Of a DNA stretch of 5,440 bases, positions 1 through 5,440 are shown piece by piece. The first letter of the stretch is position 1. The number at the start of each line of letters is the position of its first letter. Source of the DNA: Oscillospiraceae bacterium (lineage in GTDB: Bacteria; Bacillota; Clostridia; Saccharofermentanales; Saccharofermentanaceae); NCBI GenBank assembly GCA_902767145.1, contig CACXGG010000049.1, forward strand, positions 1-5,440, in the 5' to 3' direction. Made by a program: the position numbers and the translations under genes. Under the pieces are notes generated by a model, which saw only the letters and a program-made list of their open reading frames with translations, made no database searches and was not told where the DNA came from.

Positions 1-35
1 CAGCCTATATCGATATAGGAGCGTTGTCTTCTTAA
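1..35 (+). CDS. Possible C-terminal tail of an upstream gene (partial)
   Basis: One forward frame (codons from position 3) stays open from the left edge to a TAA at 33-35 and reads AYIDIGALSS, a plausible protein end. A second forward frame is open to a TAA at 44-46, so the reading is not unique. If real, the gene would converge on the leftward gene at 119-589, and the hairpin at 68-93 would lie between the two stops. The fragment is too short for any functional statement and could be non-coding. Confidence 0.2.
   Translation, partial: AYIDIGALSS
4..19. repeat. 16-bp perfect palindrome
   Basis: CCTATATCGATATAGG is identical to its reverse complement over all 16 bases, with no spacer. The symmetry breaks at the next pair outward (G3 and A20). 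A perfect AT-rich palindrome of this size is typical of an operator for a dimeric repressor, but no promoter elements are clearly placed around it. It may instead lie inside the last codons of an upstream gene. The cognate regulator is unknown. Confidence 0.45.
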
Positions 36-49
36 GAGTTTTATAAAAT

Positions 50-93
50 ACCGCATAAAATAGAAGAAACCCCGGGGCCGTAACTCCGGGGTT
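50..93 (-). terminator. Rho-independent terminator of the leftward gene
   Basis: An 8-bp stem, AACCCCGG at 68-75 pairing with CCGGGGTT at 86-93, encloses a 10-nt loop. Read on the minus strand the stem is followed by a T-rich run (TTTCTTCTATTTTAT), as expected of an intrinsic terminator. It begins about 25 nt after the stop codon of the leftward CDS at 119-589. On the plus strand no T tract follows, so activity in that direction is less likely. Confidence 0.7.
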
Positions 94-118
94 ACTCACC
101 AATACAGAGGGGTAGATG

Positions 119-589
119 TTATGTGGTGACGATCTTAAGTACGGAATTCTTTCCGTTCAGTTCTATAACATTGTCAGTTGAGATATCCTGGGGGATGCTG
201 CACTCGATGAAGTTGTTCTTTCCTTCACGGTTTGTCCTGAAGGAATAACCCTCGGGTACCTTGAGTACGGCCTCTCCGCTGACCATGTTTATATCAATGG
301 GGCCTTTTACGTTTTCGATCTTTACTTCGATCCTGCCCTTGGCATCGATCTCCAGTTTTTCGAAGGACAGATCCTTTATGGATATATTTGAATCCATGAC
401 ATCGAGTTCAACATGTTCTGCTTCGCAGGGAATCCCGATGGTCACATTGGAGCCTGCCTCGATATCGATGTCTGCGCTGTCCCTGTCAGAATCAAACTTT
501 ACGTTTGAAGGAACGATGATCGTATCGTTATCTGTTCCGAAGAATGTGATCTCACATCTTCCTCTTACCTTGATGTCGTAGTCTTTCAT
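119..589 (-). CDS. Small acidic beta-rich protein, DUF4097-like
   Basis: This encodes 156 residues with no signal peptide or membrane segment, so the product is probably cytosolic. The sequence is acidic and built of short alternating hydrophobic strands separated by polar or glycine turns. Residues about 60-112 form a ladder of strand-turn units, ending in VSGEAVLKVPEG (103-114), which recalls the VSG-containing rungs of DUF4097 (putative adhesin-like) beta-solenoid proteins. The family call is by pattern only, and no catalytic residues are apparent. The start at 589 was chosen because GGAGGG lies 7 nt upstream. An in-frame ATG at 631 would give 170 residues but has no ribosome binding site and lies upstream of the predicted -10. 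The gene is monocistronic in this window, diverges from the ABC transporter operon and ends at the hairpin terminator. DUF4097 proteins often sit near envelope-stress genes, which fits the neighbours, but its role is unknown. Confidence 0.8.
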   Translation of the reverse strand: MKDYDIKVRGRCEITFFGTDNDTIIVPSNVKFDSDRDSADIDIEAGSNVTIGIPCEAEHVELDVMDSNISIKDLSFEKLEIDAKGRIEVKIENVKGPIDINMVSGEAVLKVPEGYSFRTNREGKNNFIECSIPQDISTDNVIELNGKNSVLKIVTT

Positions 590-596
590 TTCCGTG

Positions 597-602
597 CCCT
601 CC
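597..602 (-). promoter_or_regulatory. Ribosome binding site that fixes the leftward start
   Basis: GGAGGG on the minus strand is 7 nt before the ATG at 589-587. The alternative ATG at 631 has no purine-rich Shine-Dalgarno sequence before it, so this site decides for the 156-residue product. Confidence 0.8.
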
Positions 603-621
603 GTTTTTGATTTATGGCTCA

Positions 622-650
622 AGTATATCATCGCATTTTTGGTGAGTCAT
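622..650 (-). promoter_or_regulatory. Extended -10 promoter of the leftward gene
   Basis: On the minus strand ATGACT (650-645, four of six matches to TTGACA) is followed by a 17-nt spacer and TATACT (627-622, five of six matches to TATAAT). TGA immediately upstream of the -10 adds an extended -10 (TGN) element. Transcription would begin near 615 and give a leader of about 25 nt containing the GGAGGG site. The AT-rich phased repeats lie just upstream of the -35, where an UP element or activator would bind. This resembles a vegetative sigma-A promoter; it is predicted only. Confidence 0.65.
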
Positions 651-753
651 AAAATAGTGATTAAGTAATCCTTAAATATCTATTAAATCCAATGATAAAG
701 GGCTTCCCGGGCCGTTTAAGAAACAGTTAATGAATGGGCAAGGAACAGGTTAA
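649..753. promoter_or_regulatory. Helically phased TTAA array in the divergent control region
   Basis: TTAA occurs at 661, 672, 683, 716, 727 and 750, giving intervals of 11, 11, 33, 11 and 23 bp, close to whole helical turns. A degenerate further copy, ATAAAATAGTG at 649-659, extends the 11-bp register leftward (next units ATTAAGTAATC, CTTAAATATCT, ATTAAATCCAA). The first cluster abuts the -35 of the leftward promoter. The second leads into the -35 region of the rightward operon. OmpR/PhoB-family regulators usually bind direct repeats about 10-11 bp apart, and one is encoded in this operon, so autoregulation is plausible but inferred. An UP element or intrinsic bend is the alternative. Confidence 0.45.
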
Positions 754-759
754 GACCTG
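746..759. repeat. 14-bp inverted repeat over the operon -35 region
   Basis: CAGGT and ACCTG are perfect 5-bp inverted arms around a TAAG spacer. The repeat contains the candidate -35 (750-755) and the last phased TTAA. It could be a dimer binding site that blocks or recruits RNA polymerase. Arms this short can arise by chance. Confidence 0.35.
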
Positions 760-780
760 CCGCGCCGGTTGGATTATAGT
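750..780 (+). promoter_or_regulatory. Candidate promoter of the ABC/two-component operon
   Basis: TATAGT (775-780) is a good -10, five of six matches. The best -35 candidate is TTAAGA (750-755), with a 19-nt spacer that is longer than the optimal 17. There is no TGN extension. Transcription would start near 787, about 28 nt before the ATG of the ATPase gene. The weak -35 and long spacer suggest dependence on an activator, consistent with repeats immediately upstream, but this is inference. Confidence 0.45.
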
Positions 781-801
781 AGTGGCATAAGACGAATAAG
801 C

Positions 802-806
802 GGAGG
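802..806 (+). promoter_or_regulatory. Ribosome binding site of the ATPase gene
   Basis: GGAGG lies 8 nt before the ATG at 815, an optimal spacing, and supports that start codon. Confidence 0.8.
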
Positions 807-814
807 TTATAGAA

Positions 815-1618
815 ATGAAAAGATCGATACTTGATGCTAAGGACTTAAGCAAGACATTTTCCAATGAATCAGTGCAGCAGCACGTTCTGAAGAACCTGGA
901 CCTTTCCATCTACGAGGGAGACTTCACTGTCATCATGGGCAACTCAGGTTCCGGAAAGAGCACGCTTCTCTACGCACTCTCCGGAATGGACCGCCCCACA
1001 CTTGGAACAGTTACCTACCACGTGGACGGAAAGGATGAGGAGATCTCAAAGTACAGTAACGACAAGCTGGCAATGTTCAGAAGGATGCACTCGGGATTTG
1101 TATTCCAGCAGAACTACCTGAACGATTCCATGTCAGCCCTGGACAATGTCATGATCTCGGGACTTCTTAAGAACAAGGACAGAAAGGCACTGGCAAAGAG
1201 ATCCAGGGAGCTTCTGGAAAAGGTGGAGATCTCTGAGATGGACTGCCGCAAGTTCCCCAAGCAGATGTCCGGCGGACAGCAGCAGAGGGTTGCAGTGGTA
1301 AGAGGCGTTATCAATGAGCCGGAGATCCTTTTCGCTGACGAGCCCACAGGTGCCCTTAACTCACAGAATACAGAGAATGTACTGGACATCCTGTCCGATC
1401 TCAACAGCGAGGGACAGAGCATCGTAATGGTCACACACACCATAAAGGCAGCCGAGAGAGGAAACAGGGTCATATACCTGTCAGACGGCGTCATCAGGGA
1501 TGACATCGATCTCGGTGAATATGCAGGTGACTACAAGGACGAGACAAATCCCAGAAGGGAAGAGGCTCTCGCAAGACACAGAAAGCTCAAGGATTTTCTC
1601 CAGGTACAGGGCTGGTAA
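815..1618 (+). CDS. ABC transporter ATP-binding protein, MacB/LolD/BceA-type
   Basis: This encodes a 267-residue cytoplasmic ATPase that would power the adjacent FtsX-type permease. All nucleotide-binding motifs are present: Walker A GNSGSGKST (42-50), Q-loop GFVFQQN (94-100), signature MSGGQQQR (151-158), Walker B ILFADE (171-176) with the catalytic Glu176, D-loop ALNS (180-183) and switch His208 in VTHT. The overall pattern matches the MacB/LolD/BceA group of type VII ABC systems, which couple ATP hydrolysis to conformational work on extracytoplasmic substrates rather than simple transmembrane transport. The D-loop has Asn182 where Asp is canonical; I recall this variant from other Firmicutes members of the group. 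A charged tail of about 45 residues follows the core fold, slightly longer than usual. It is the first gene of the operon, and the permease starts 20 nt after its stop. The substrate cannot be told from sequence. Confidence 0.95.
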   Translation: MKRSILDAKDLSKTFSNESVQQHVLKNLDLSIYEGDFTVIMGNSGSGKSTLLYALSGMDRPTLGTVTYHVDGKDEEISKYSNDKLAMFRRMHSGFVFQQNYLNDSMSALDNVMISGLLKNKDRKALAKRSRELLEKVEISEMDCRKFPKQMSGGQQQRVAVVRGVINEPEILFADEPTGALNSQNTENVLDILSDLNSEGQSIVMVTHTIKAAERGNRVIYLSDGVIRDDIDLGEYAGDYKDETNPRREEALARHRKLKDFLQVQGW

Positions 1619-1638
1619 ATTGAAAGGGAGTAAAGAAG

Positions 1639-4026
1639 ATGACTGATCTTTTTATGATAGTAAAGAACAATATGAAGAGGCAGAAGGGAGACATGGTGAC
1701 CTTCCTGGTGATGACGCTCATCTCTTCCTTCCTTATCTATAATGCATTTGTTTCTCTTTTCGGCGCAGGAAAGGTTGTGGATAAGCGTTTCGAGGAGATA
1801 AACGGAGCGGATGAGGTATTTGTTATCGACGATTCCGAGGGATCAAGGGATGCTCTCGAAAAGGCGCTGGATCGCGATGAGATAGAGGACTATGAAGCAG
1901 TGGATCTCCTTGCATTCACATGTGAGTACAGATCCGGATCTGACGAGGACTTCCAGACCTTCACCTTTCTCGCAGAGAGCGTTGAGAACGGAAACAGGAT
2001 AATGGATGTCGTTCCCGAGGGAACATCTTTGAGCGAAAACGGTGTGCTCATCCCCTACTGCATGGGTACCGCCTTTGAAGAGGGGGACACTCTTGTCTTA
2101 AAGATCGAGGATGAAATCTACGAACTTACGGTGGAGGGCTATACCGAGAATCCTTATTACTGCTCCACCATGAATATCAACGTATATTATCTCTACCTTT
2201 CTCCTTCTATGGTGGACGAGCTGGCTGCCCATTCCGGAAACGGTGTGGCACCCGCCGTAGTGAAGGACAGGCTCTACAACTGCACTGCAAAGGAAGGGAC
2301 TGATCTGGAGAAACTGGAGCAGGAGATATCAGAAGCATACAATAAAAATATCGCTCCCTGGGCTGAGGCAGATCCCGCCCACTTCTATGAACTGGATATT
2401 ACCCTCAACTGGAGCAGCATGAGGATGGGTGATATGATCTTCCCCTCCATAGTATCGGCCATGATGCTGGTATTTGCAGTGATAATCCTCACTATCTCAC
2501 TTACCATAACCATCTTCAGTATCAGTAACTTCATCCAGAGGAATATGAAGAATACAGGTATCCTGGAAGCCTGCGGATATACCACTAAGGAACTTAGGAA
2601 TGCCCTTACCATCCAGATAATGTCAGTGGCAGGTGTCGGTACCCTGGCCGGCATCCTCATCGCCTTCCTGGTATCAAATAAGATGGGATATCTCTTCAGT
2701 ATCATCATGGGACTTACCTGGGATCAGGGAACTGATATCCTTAGCGGCATCATCACTGCTTCCGGCATACTCCTGGTGGTCTTCGTCACGGTACGCCTGT
2801 TCAGCAGAAAGTATAAGAAGATCACTGTACTCGATGCACTCAGGGGCGGTATCACGAACCATAACTTCAAGAGAGACTTTTTCCCTCTCGATAAGACTGC
2901 TCTTCCCCTTCCTCTTGCCCTTTCCCTTAAGGAGACATTCGGAAGCCTCAGGAAGAATATAGCCATCGTTCTCATGGTGGCAGTACTGACCGTTTCAGCT
3001 CTTGTGGGATTCGGTTCCCTGGACAGCTTTACTCTCAAGGAGGACGGCCTTATGAGCGTTATGGGATTTGAAGGAGGAGACCTTTATCTTCATGCTGGTG
3101 AGGGATATGCAGATGACTTCGGTAAACTGGAGGGAGTTACCAACGTTTATGTGGATCAGACCGCGGAGCTCACTGCAGAATTCGGAGATGAGTCAAAGAA
3201 GCTCAATACTATCGCAGTCGAGGATATGAAGGCTGCCGTCAACACCGTCCTCATCGAAGGAAGAAAGCCCCGGGCCGATAATGAGGTAATGATCACATGG
3301 CCTGCCGCCAATGACCTTGGTGCATCAGTCGGAGATGTAGTTACCATCGCCTCCGGTGATATCAGAAAGGAGTTCATCGTCGTAGGTCTTGACCAGAGGA
3401 TGCAGCAGGCCGGAAGATCCATGATGATAACCATGGAAGGACTTGACCGTCTGGGGGCAAAGAGCGAAGTTTACGACTACTACATCACAGCTGAGGACAG
3501 CATCACCTATGATGAACTGAAAGCGACTGTGGACAGATATGCAGAAGAGAACGGAGAAGTATTCAACTGCCAGGATGTGCAAGCCGTTATGATGGGTACC
3601 ATCGAGACAGTAACAGATGCCATGAAGGCTATATGTGCAGTCCTTGCCATCCTTACCGCAGTGATCGTGGTATTCGTTGAATCCCTTCTTGTCAGGGCCA
3701 AGATCACCAAGGAATGGCGCGGCATGGGTATCAACAAGGCCCTTGGAATGAACTCCGGTGACCTTCTTGCCCAGATCACACTTTCCAATATCCCCGCCGT
3801 AGTAACAGGTGCCCTGCTGGGAGTGATTGTCTCGGGATGGGCAGGCAGAGGATTTATAAAGGCTGCTTTCTCCTATATGGGAATAAAGAAGATCGCCTTT
3901 GAGATATCTTTCCAGTGGATGGCTGTCGTCTTCATCGGCCTTATCGCCATCGCTCTCATTACTTCCGCAGCAGCCGGACTTAAGGTAAAGAAGATCATTC
4001 CCATGGAGATGATCACCGAAGAATAA
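1639..4026 (+). CDS. FtsX/MacB-type ABC permease, 8 TM with two extracytoplasmic domains
   Basis: This encodes a 795-residue integral membrane partner of the upstream ATPase. Hydrophobic segments fall at about 20-42, 270-294, 328-350, 366-387, 441-459, 662-684, 715-735 and 756-780. The layout is two repeats of one TM, a large extracytoplasmic domain (about 43-268 and 460-660) and three TMs. Each half carries the FtsX-fold region after its second TM (KNTGILEACGYTTKEL at about 304-319 and GMGINKALGMNSGDLL in the second half), which probably contacts the ATPase. Each half ends in a basic stretch (KKITVLDALRGG; KKIIPMEMITEE) typical of FtsX domains. This double-FtsX layout corresponds to a fused pair of MacB/LolC-like subunits. 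It differs from the 10-TM BceB layout with one extracytoplasmic domain. AGGGAG (1625-1630) lies 8 nt before the ATG. Candidate roles are export or extraction of peptides or lipids, or antimicrobial resistance; the substrate is unknown. Confidence 0.93.
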   Translation: MTDLFMIVKNNMKRQKGDMVTFLVMTLISSFLIYNAFVSLFGAGKVVDKRFEEINGADEVFVIDDSEGSRDALEKALDRDEIEDYEAVDLLAFTCEYRSGSDEDFQTFTFLAESVENGNRIMDVVPEGTSLSENGVLIPYCMGTAFEEGDTLVLKIEDEIYELTVEGYTENPYYCSTMNINVYYLYLSPSMVDELAAHSGNGVAPAVVKDRLYNCTAKEGTDLEKLEQEISEAYNKNIAPWAEADPAHFYELDITLNWSSMRMGDMIFPSIVSAMMLVFAVIILTISLTITIFSISNFIQRNMKNTGILEACGYTTKELRNALTIQIMSVAGVGTLAGILIAFLVSNKMGYLFSIIMGLTWDQGTDILSGIITASGILLVVFVTVRLFSRKYKKITVLDALRGGITNHNFKRDFFPLDKTALPLPLALSLKETFGSLRKNIAIVLMVAVLTVSALVGFGSLDSFTLKEDGLMSVMGFEGGDLYLHAGEGYADDFGKLEGVTNVYVDQTAELTAEFGDESKKLNTIAVEDMKAAVNTVLIEGRKPRADNEVMITWPAANDLGASVGDVVTIASGDIRKEFIVVGLDQRMQQAGRSMMITMEGLDRLGAKSEVYDYYITAEDSITYDELKATVDRYAEENGEVFNCQDVQAVMMGTIETVTDAMKAICAVLAILTAVIVVFVESLLVRAKITKEWRGMGINKALGMNSGDLLAQITLSNIPAVVTGALLGVIVSGWAGRGFIKAAFSYMGIKKIAFEISFQWMAVVFIGLIAIALITSAAAGLKVKKIIPMEMITEE

Positions 4027-4047
4027 GAGAAGGTTTTGTGCTATCAT

Positions 4048-4746
4048 ATGACTATGCATTACGATTGTTTGATAGTAGATGACGAGACAGAACTTGCCAA
4101 GATGACGGCAGAGTATTTCGAGATGTTCGATATCAGGACCCGGTACGTGGAAAGTGCCGAGTCCTGTTACTCGTTCCTTGAGGAAAATGACGTGGACCTG
4201 ATCCTTCTGGATATCAATCTGGGGAACGGTTCCGGCTTCGAAGTCTGCAAGAAGATAAGGGAGTATTACCAGCTGCCCATCATATTCATCAGTGCAAGGC
4301 AGAGTGACGACGATGTCCTCATCGCCCTGAGCATCGGAGGCGACGATTACGTCAAGAAGCCATATTCACTTTCTGTTCTCCTGGCCAAGGTAAAGGTTAA
4401 TCTCAAGAGGGCCCAGCAGCTCAAGAAGACTGTGGATGCTGAAGAGAAGGTTGACGAAGATGACGGTGCCTTCAGGCTTGATCCCGCCACCATGTCAGTC
4501 ATCATGGAGGGCAGAAGGATAGAGCTCAAGGCTAAGGAGTTTGCACTTCTCAGATCCCTTTACGACCATAAGAATACCATCGTTACCAAGGAGCAGCTCT
4601 TCGACGAAGTCTGGGGGGATTCCTTCTACGGCGACGGCACTCTTAATGTCCACATAAGAAAGCTCCGCGAAAAGCTGGAAAAGGATCCCAATGACCCTGT
4701 GTTTATAAAGACCGTCTGGGGAACGGGATATATCCTGGAATTATGA
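4048..4746 (+). CDS. OmpR/PhoB-family response regulator
   Basis: This encodes a DNA-binding response regulator of 232 residues, the usual size. The receiver domain (about 5-120) has the acidic pair Asp11-Asp12, phosphoacceptor Asp55 in LILLDINLG, Ser82 at the conserved Thr/Ser position and Lys104 in KKPY. After a charged linker (about 122-140), a winged-helix DNA-binding domain runs to the end, with the recognition-helix region around GTLNVHIRKLREKL and the closing wing VWGTGYILEL. It should be phosphorylated by the kinase encoded immediately downstream, whose ATG overlaps its stop. The start is uncertain: ATG 4048 gives MTMHYD, ATG 4054 is also in frame, and an in-frame TTG at 4036 would add four residues. 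The nearest Shine-Dalgarno-like AGAAGG (4028-4033) is 14 nt from ATG 4048 and only 2 nt from TTG 4036, so neither spacing is ideal. Probable targets are its own operon and perhaps the divergent gene. Confidence 0.95.
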   Translation: MTMHYDCLIVDDETELAKMTAEYFEMFDIRTRYVESAESCYSFLEENDVDLILLDINLGNGSGFEVCKKIREYYQLPIIFISARQSDDDVLIALSIGGDDYVKKPYSLSVLLAKVKVNLKRAQQLKKTVDAEEKVDEDDGAFRLDPATMSVIMEGRRIELKAKEFALLRSLYDHKNTIVTKEQLFDEVWGDSFYGDGTLNVHIRKLREKLEKDPNDPVFIKTVWGTGYILEL

Positions 4747-5440
4747 AGACCCTGAAAAGGATAACTGTTGTCTTCACGGTGCTGATGCTCATTGCATTGG
4801 CTGTTTTCGCTGCTGTTTATCTGAAGTCGGGAGTAAAGATCAGTATCGATACCACATACACAGACGAACAGCTCCAGCTCTATAAGGAGGTCCACGGGGA
4901 CCTGGATACTTTCTACCGTGCCCGGGCCACAAGACAGTTTGTATATGTGCTCATCTTCTGGGGCGTGATGCTCCTGTCGGGATACGGCCTCATATGGGCT
5001 GTTTATCAATTCTTCCTCAAGCCTGCAAAAGGTATGGAGGATATCGCCACTGAGATCGCCAAGGGCAATCTCGATGTGAACATCCCCATGCAGCGCAATA
5101 ATATCTTCGGAAGCTTCACCGAGAGCTTCGACATGATGAGAGAGGAGCTCAGATCCTCCAGAAAGAGGGAGATCGAAGCCCAGAAGGCCAAGGAGGAGAT
5201 GGTGGCAGAGCTGAGCCACGACCTGAAGACTCCCGTGGCCACCATAACTGCCACCTGCGAAGTCCTGGATATGAAATGCAGAAAGAAGATCCAAAGCGGC
5301 AGCGGGGATGAGATAAAAGATGCTGAGGACACCCTGGAAAAGATCGGCTATATATCTGATAAGGCTAATATCATCAATGGCATAACCGACAACCTCTTCA
5401 GGGCTACCGTGGACGGTACCGAGGAGATCGCAGTTAACCC
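4743..5440 (+). CDS. Sensor histidine kinase, 3' end missing (truncated by window edge)
   Basis: The open frame runs from ATG 4743 without a stop to the right edge, giving 232 codons of an incomplete gene. The start overlaps the regulator's TGA (ATGA), and no good ribosome binding site is seen, so translational coupling is likely. Visible domains are TM1 (about 7-27), a short extracytoplasmic loop (about 28-65), TM2 (about 66-88), HAMP (about 89-140), and a dimerisation/phosphotransfer domain with the H-box ELSHDLKTPV. His159 is the predicted phosphorylated residue, and Thr163 completes the HDxxT phosphatase motif. The ATP-binding domain (N, G1, G2 boxes) must lie beyond the window. The loop between the two phosphotransfer helices looks longer than in EnvZ-like kinases. 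The membrane layout with HAMP differs from BceS-type kinases, which lack HAMP and have very short loops. The kinase probably senses an envelope signal, directly or through the transporter. Confidence 0.93.
   Translation, partial: MKTLKRITVVFTVLMLIALAVFAAVYLKSGVKISIDTTYTDEQLQLYKEVHGDLDTFYRARATRQFVYVLIFWGVMLLSGYGLIWAVYQFFLKPAKGMEDIATEIAKGNLDVNIPMQRNNIFGSFTESFDMMREELRSSRKREIEAQKAKEEMVAELSHDLKTPVATITATCEVLDMKCRKKIQSGSGDEIKDAEDTLEKIGYISDKANIINGITDNLFRATVDGTEEIAVN

Noticed and set aside
261..581. Plus-strand open frame of 106 codons opposite the beta-rich gene
   Set aside because: It is Ser/Thr/Met/Phe-rich without a coherent pattern. The minus-strand gene has its own promoter, ribosome binding site and terminator.
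587..631. Longer N-terminus for the leftward protein starting at ATG 631
   Set aside because: There is no ribosome binding site before it, the start would lie upstream of the predicted -10, and the internal ATG at 589 has an excellent GGAGGG.
700..713. CCCGGG palindrome and short GC hairpin in the middle of the divergent region
   Set aside because: The stem is only a few base pairs and no T tract follows on either strand, so it is not a terminator. A 6-bp palindrome alone is not evidence of an operator.
1114..1506. Minus-strand open frame of 130 codons inside the ATPase gene
   Set aside because: It is antisense to the Walker B, signature and switch motifs of the ATPase and has no recognisable features.
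815..4026. Naming the transporter BceAB
   Set aside because: The permease has a double FtsX layout with two extracytoplasmic domains, unlike BceB, so a bce symbol would be misleading.
3325..4059. Minus-strand open frame of 244 codons rich in Cys, His and Gly inside the permease gene
   Set aside because: It lies wholly antisense to a well-supported permease and its composition mirrors that gene's codons. No recognisable domain is seen.
4626..5294. Minus-strand open frame of 222 codons opposite the regulator end and the kinase
   Set aside because: It is antisense to two genes with clear catalytic motifs, and its sequence has low-complexity Leu/His/Gly runs expected from a reverse reading of helical coding sequence.

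Overview
The window is a compact bacterial locus. It most resembles a Gram-positive anaerobe of the Clostridia, with Lachnospiraceae-type gut or rumen bacteria the best guess. This rests on strong GGAGG-type ribosome binding sites, frequent AGA/AGG arginine codons, moderate GC content, and a Firmicutes-style FtsX-type ABC transporter coupled to a two-component system. The taxonomic guess is inference; no marker gene is present.

Layout. Positions 1-60 hold a perfect 16-bp palindrome and possibly the last codons of a rightward gene from outside the window. A GC-rich hairpin at 68-93, followed on the minus strand by a T-rich stretch, looks like the terminator of the leftward gene at 119-589. That gene encodes a small acidic, beta-rich protein of the DUF4097 (putative adhesin-like beta-solenoid) type. 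From 590 to 814 lies a 225-bp divergent control region. It holds a good extended -10 promoter for the leftward gene, a weaker promoter for the rightward operon, a 14-bp inverted repeat over the weaker promoter's -35 region, and six TTAA motifs spaced mostly at multiples of 11 bp.

The rightward operon has four tightly packed genes: an ABC ATPase (815-1618), an 8-TM FtsX/MacB-type permease with two large extracytoplasmic domains (1639-4026), an OmpR-family response regulator (4048-4746), and a HAMP-containing sensor histidine kinase that starts within the regulator's stop codon (ATGA overlap) and runs off the right edge at 5440.

Likely working model (inference). The ATPase and permease form a type VII (mechanotransmission) ABC system acting on envelope or extracellular substrates such as peptides, lipoproteins or antimicrobials. 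The kinase and regulator sense an envelope condition. The regulator may bind the phased TTAA array and so control its own operon, and possibly the divergent beta-rich protein. The arrangement resembles Bce-type detoxification modules, but the permease topology (two extracytoplasmic domains) and the kinase (HAMP domain, longer extracytoplasmic loop) differ from classical BceB and BceS. Nothing in the window is clearly a new kind of system. The helically phased control region is the feature most worth following up.
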